Source of the DNA: Amoeboaphelidium protococcarum
Lineage: Eukaryota; Aphelidiomycota; Aphelidea
Assembly (NCBI GenBank): GCA_023515745.1
Contig: JALECJ010000020.1
Location: 1,178,001 to 1,242,000 of the forward strand
Direction of reading: 5' to 3'
Length of the DNA: 64,000 nt
The translations under genes and the position numbers were made by a program. Positions 60,847-64,000 of the stretch are shown here, in pieces; position 1 is the first letter of the stretch; every line of letters starts with the position of its first letter. Below the pieces are notes generated by a model. That model ran no database searches and was not told the DNA's origin. It was given only the letters and a program-made list of their open reading frames with translations.

Positions 60847-61926
60847 TCATGCAAAATAAAATTAGGCGCTTTAGAGCAAGGTGACAATAGCAGCGACAGT
60901 CGCGACTCCAAACAATATCAATTCATAAGTAGTCTTCAACACGTTATGCCCATGATGCTCCAGTATCGTGCTATTATACAGAAACAAGGACGCAGAAAAT
61001 ACAGAGCATAAAATAATCACAAACTTGGTGCCGACTTCAAACATTTCCATAACTATGGTACATAGAAGAAACATTGGGGCTAAAGTTGCGATAGTCTGCA
61101 CGCAATGATTAACAGAGTTGAGTTCAATCAGGACATCAGGCTGAATAACTTGAGTTTTACGCCCAGTACCATGCGCAACTCGCTCCTCCACTGGATGTTC
61201 GCCAAAGAATATCAAATGCTGATTGCGTATCTTCCAACTTCTTTTTATCAATAATAACAGATACATGAACAATAAAGCTGCACACGTCATTCCAATATAA
61301 GGATCTTTTACATGTCCACGGTATAATCTACTGCTCGACAATAAATGACGCGATGGCTCATAAGGAAATAGGCGATCTTCAGCAGATTGAAGGCGAGGCT
61401 AAACTTCCTACTAGACAAACTCTTCTACAACCTCACGCCAATAACGTGGATCATATTTAGAATGAGAGAGGTATTTTTACCATTCAGCAGCATTGAAATA
61501 TGGTTTAGATTGGAAATACTCCGCAAACTCAGAACTCGAGAATACTTGCGACCAATTACTAATCTTCTGGCCCGCCTCTTTGACAGCTTCTTCAGTGCCA
61601 TGACGCGACTTTCTTAAAGTGGAAGATCCGAGTTGACGGGCCTCCCGCCATAAATCCTTGACACGATCAACTACATTCTCCGCCAAGTCTACAGCCTTGT
61701 TACCAATTGCCTATCTCAGGTTGGTGACGCGATCCAGCAAGCTTCTCAGTTTCGAGTGTGATTCTTCAGTTGCCTCACCTTGCTGCAACTCTCTTTGCAA
61801 CTGACGCGAAACATCTTCTAAATACTCGACCAAACTCATCAACTCCTCGTCAATATTAAACACTAATTACTCTGCCTTTTCAACTGTTTCCAATTCTTCT
61901 TCTTTGCTTCTCTTAGATTTAGACAT
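60847..61926 (-). CDS. helical membrane protein, unknown
   Basis: A 359-residue single frame, ATG 61926. Residues 1-150 are amphipathic and charged helices (KRSKEEELETVEKAEQL, VEYLEDVSRQLQRELQQ, VVDRVKDLWREARQL), apolipoprotein-like. Then come short motifs EYFQSKPYFNAAEW and HSKYDPRYWREVVEEF. The C-terminal 160 residues hold four hydrophobic helices (TCAALLFMYLLLLI, TIATLAPMFLLCTIVMEMF, FVIILCSVFSASLFLY and a last one ending TVAAIVTLL). No family recognised. It may anchor a coiled-coil domain to an organelle membrane. Confidence 0.75.
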
Positions 61927-62227
61927 TGTGATTGATTATCGATGTTTAATCAGAAAGTATTGCACATTGTCTTTGTATCCACAGACAATTCAATGATTAT
62001 TGTGATATGACACATATATGGATTGTATTGCGACTTAGTGATGCGTAATGACTGTGCGTATTGTTGTTTCAGCCCTTGCGCACGAGTTTTTTCGCAGCAC
62101 GTTTTTCCCTCGAATTTCAATCATTGATTCGATCGCAGCTTTCCCCTAGAGACGTCACATTAAAATTTCTCTTTGTCATCATTATAGAAGCAATAAATCG
62201 TATTTACTAGATTTAATAGATTAGAAT

Positions 62228-62410
62228 ATGGATGTGGCTAGACTGACAACAAACTTGAGATTTGCAACTATGGGCTAATAAACACCGTCTTCCTCTCCGA
62301 CATCCCCACTGTAATCTGCTTGGTCATTTCTGAAAGGTCCTTCCACTATCAAGAAGGCGGATAATTCTCCACAGACATCTCCGTAAATGCCTCATAAAGA
62401 GTAAAAGTGA
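62228..62410 (+). CDS. possible small protein or first exon
   Basis: 60 residues ending at TGA 62408, Ser/Pro/Thr-rich (TPSSSPTSPLQSAWSFLKGP). A GTAAAAGTG sits across its end, so it may be the first exon of a spliced gene. One possible acceptor at 62638 would add a Cys-rich tail, but the intron would be far longer than any other here. No family recognised. Confidence 0.35.
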
Positions 62411-63028
62411 TTTATCGTCATTTGGTATATAGATTGAGTATTCTTATGAAATACGTTGGCTTTCTTCTAATTTATGTTTGCTGAGATACTGTATACAAAC
62501 ACTCTGATGTCTTTTTGTCGATAACGTAACACCGATGCGATCCGGTTGAAATTCTGGTGATGAGTAACGACCGTTTCACACTAAAACACCTCTGCATGAG
62601 GATTGAAGAGTATATCATTAATTGTTACTTTTACAGGATTCACTGTATGCCTTGTCACGTTTAGGATGATTATCAGAATCGTTGTCAATAGTTAACTTGC
62701 TGGCACTCAGACTGGAGGAGGTACTCTATTTGTCACAACTGCACCCGGTGTACTTGATCGATGAGATATTTTATTCGCGTTAAGTCCAGGACTAACGCAT
62801 ATCTTAACTCCCAAATATTAAGCTCCACGCATTAGTTTTAAAAAAATTCACCGACTTCACCCGTCCGCTCAACCAATGTCTCGTTTCGCAAAGACCTTCG
62901 TTTCTTGGGTTCCATAATTCTTTTCTCTCCATTGTCTTTCAGCTTCTATTCTTTACTTTATAATATTTTGAATTTGAGTTGATTTGAGTCAGAGTCTTCA
63001 TAATTGCTGAGAAGTAAAGTGATTTAAT
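62411..63028. other. intergenic region upstream of UBR1-like gene
   Basis: About 620 bases. It holds the possible Cys-rich segment near 62640-62750 (reading HCMPCHVQDDYQNRC in one frame) and a 32-codon hydrophobic frame from 62877. Neither is supported as a gene. Confidence 0.35.
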
Positions 63029-64000
63029 ATGATTTTACAATATTTGGATAGGGTGAAAACTATTGCATAGTCATAAAGTTTGAAAGAAGCCTAAGAGTAG
63101 TTGGACGCGTTCATTGATGAGTGGTTGAATGGTGTCAAGGAGAAGATCAAGTATACTGACAAGAAGCATGCATGCAACAAGGTATTCGCTAATGGAGACT
63201 TGATATATCGTTGTATTGATTGTGGTGCGGATAACACTTGTGTAATGTGCCATGAGTGTTTCCAGAACTCTGCCCACGTCAAGCATCAGTACTCTGTGCA
63301 TGTGAGCCGGCAAGGTGGCGGTTTGTGTGATTGCGGTGATTCTGAGGCTTTCAGCTAGCATTACGCTTGTTCATTGCATTAATACGATAGTAGCAGTGAT
63401 ATGTTGGCTGAAACTACTACCGCCTAGGTTGATAATGACGAAGCTAAAGTTGTTGATGGGTTCATCAAAGATGTGGTCTAGTTGTTGTGTCTCACGCTCG
63501 TTCTAGGTCATAATTTTGAAAGTGTCCCGTCAGATTTTAACAGGGATATCTTCTTCCGCCAAGTAGACTTTCCGGATCATGAAAGATTCGCTTTGATTTT
63601 GTGGAATGATGAGTATCATTCTTTTGATGAAGTTATCGAGATTGTGGAAGAGTGTTCAGATGCATTTGATGGTCGAGCTGTGGCATAGACTGTTGATTAG
63701 GTTGGTCGCCATATTCTGCATTTATCTGAAGATTGTGAGGTTTTGCTTAGAATGAATAGACTGTTGGTAAATTAATCTGGATTGGCTGCATCTATTATCC
63801 CTTTTGCATATGTCGTGTACCAGGAATGTGCGTATAAGCTCTCGCGCATGTTGAACTAACTTTCGTCTGAGTCTGAGCAAGTTAGAGCTTTCACATCTAA
63901 GCATTTATTGGATGTCTCTGTTTTGAGCTAATTATTATATTAGAATGAGGATTTGTTTTTTATGGGGACCGATAATTTTTGGGATTTGATTGCAGTACCT
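63029..64000 (+). CDS. UBR1: UBR1-type N-recognin E3 ligase, N-terminal part
   Basis: 324 residues are visible and the frame runs off the window. Residues about 47-115 are a complete UBR box: CNKVFANGDLIYRCIDCGAD, CVMCHECFQNSAHVKHQYS, GGGLCDCGDSEAF, with the zinc-binding Cys/His residues that recognise basic N-terminal residues. Near residue 190 is a ClpS-like adaptor segment (FALILWNDEYHSFDEVIEIV) for bulky hydrophobic N-termini. Together they define UBR1/UBR2 rather than other UBR-box proteins. The enzyme targets N-degron substrates for proteasomal breakdown. The RING and the rest lie outside the window. Confidence 0.93.

Overview
This is nuclear DNA of a eukaryote in which TAA and TAG are read as glutamine and TGA is the only stop. 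Read with the standard code the window is full of broken ORFs. Read with UAR = Gln it resolves into about 40 closely packed genes on both strands. In-frame TAG/TAA codons fall where conserved families have Gln: the Gln after the Walker A Lys-Ser of MCM7, the MCM7 motif MEQQ, and the CSTF2 C-terminal motif. Eighteen introns could be placed. They are 47-76 nt long, start GTAAG/GTAAA/GTAAT/GTATG/GTATT, and 17 of 18 end in TGTAG.

The lineage cannot be fixed from the sequence. UAR = Gln is known from most ciliates, ulvophycean green algae, hexamitids and oxymonads. Ferrochelatase, a mitochondrial uS12 with presequence and other presequence-like N-termini show a real mitochondrion, which argues against hexamitids and oxymonads. 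Composition is only moderately AT-rich. The gene set includes a full BUB1 kinase, HEI10, cytoplasmic dynein intermediate chain, a possible dynactin p24, coilin, sepiapterin reductase and membrane-type phospholipase B.

Layout. 1-6.3 kb: end of a WD40 gene, VPS8 (CORVET), a small membrane protein, and an aldonolactone oxidase. 6.4-20.9 kb: cell-cycle and trafficking genes MCM7, HEI10, an R3H/G-patch-like protein, BUB1, a Wee1/Myt1 kinase, ATG18 and VAC14. 21-28.8 kb: coilin, a type I membrane protein, a large receptor kinase and a mitochondrial protein. 28.8-34.1 kb: thiamine pyrophosphokinase, phospholipase B-like hydrolase, PPCDC and a choice-of-anchor A surface protein. 34.3-40.3 kb: dynein intermediate chain, ferrochelatase, a long coiled-coil protein and RPB12. 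40.6-49.9 kb: a Gly-Thr-Pro repeat surface protein, GOT1, an oligopeptidase, a UBL protein and a second receptor kinase with a short C-lobe. 50-58.3 kb: a dynactin-p24-like protein, CSTF2, TMEM208, a piggyBac-like short element, RPB7, sepiapterin reductase, ribosomal P2, tubulin cofactor E and mitochondrial uS12. 58.3-64 kb: an IQ-repeat protein, a helical membrane protein and the start of a UBR1-type N-recognin.

Themes: endolysosomal PI(3,5)P2 (ATG18 next to VAC14, with VPS8 in the window); mitosis and meiosis (MCM7, BUB1, Wee1, HEI10); microtubule motors and tubulin folding; transcription and 3' processing (RPB7, RPB12, CSTF2); and lineage-specific secreted or receptor proteins with low-complexity Thr or Gly-Thr-Pro segments.
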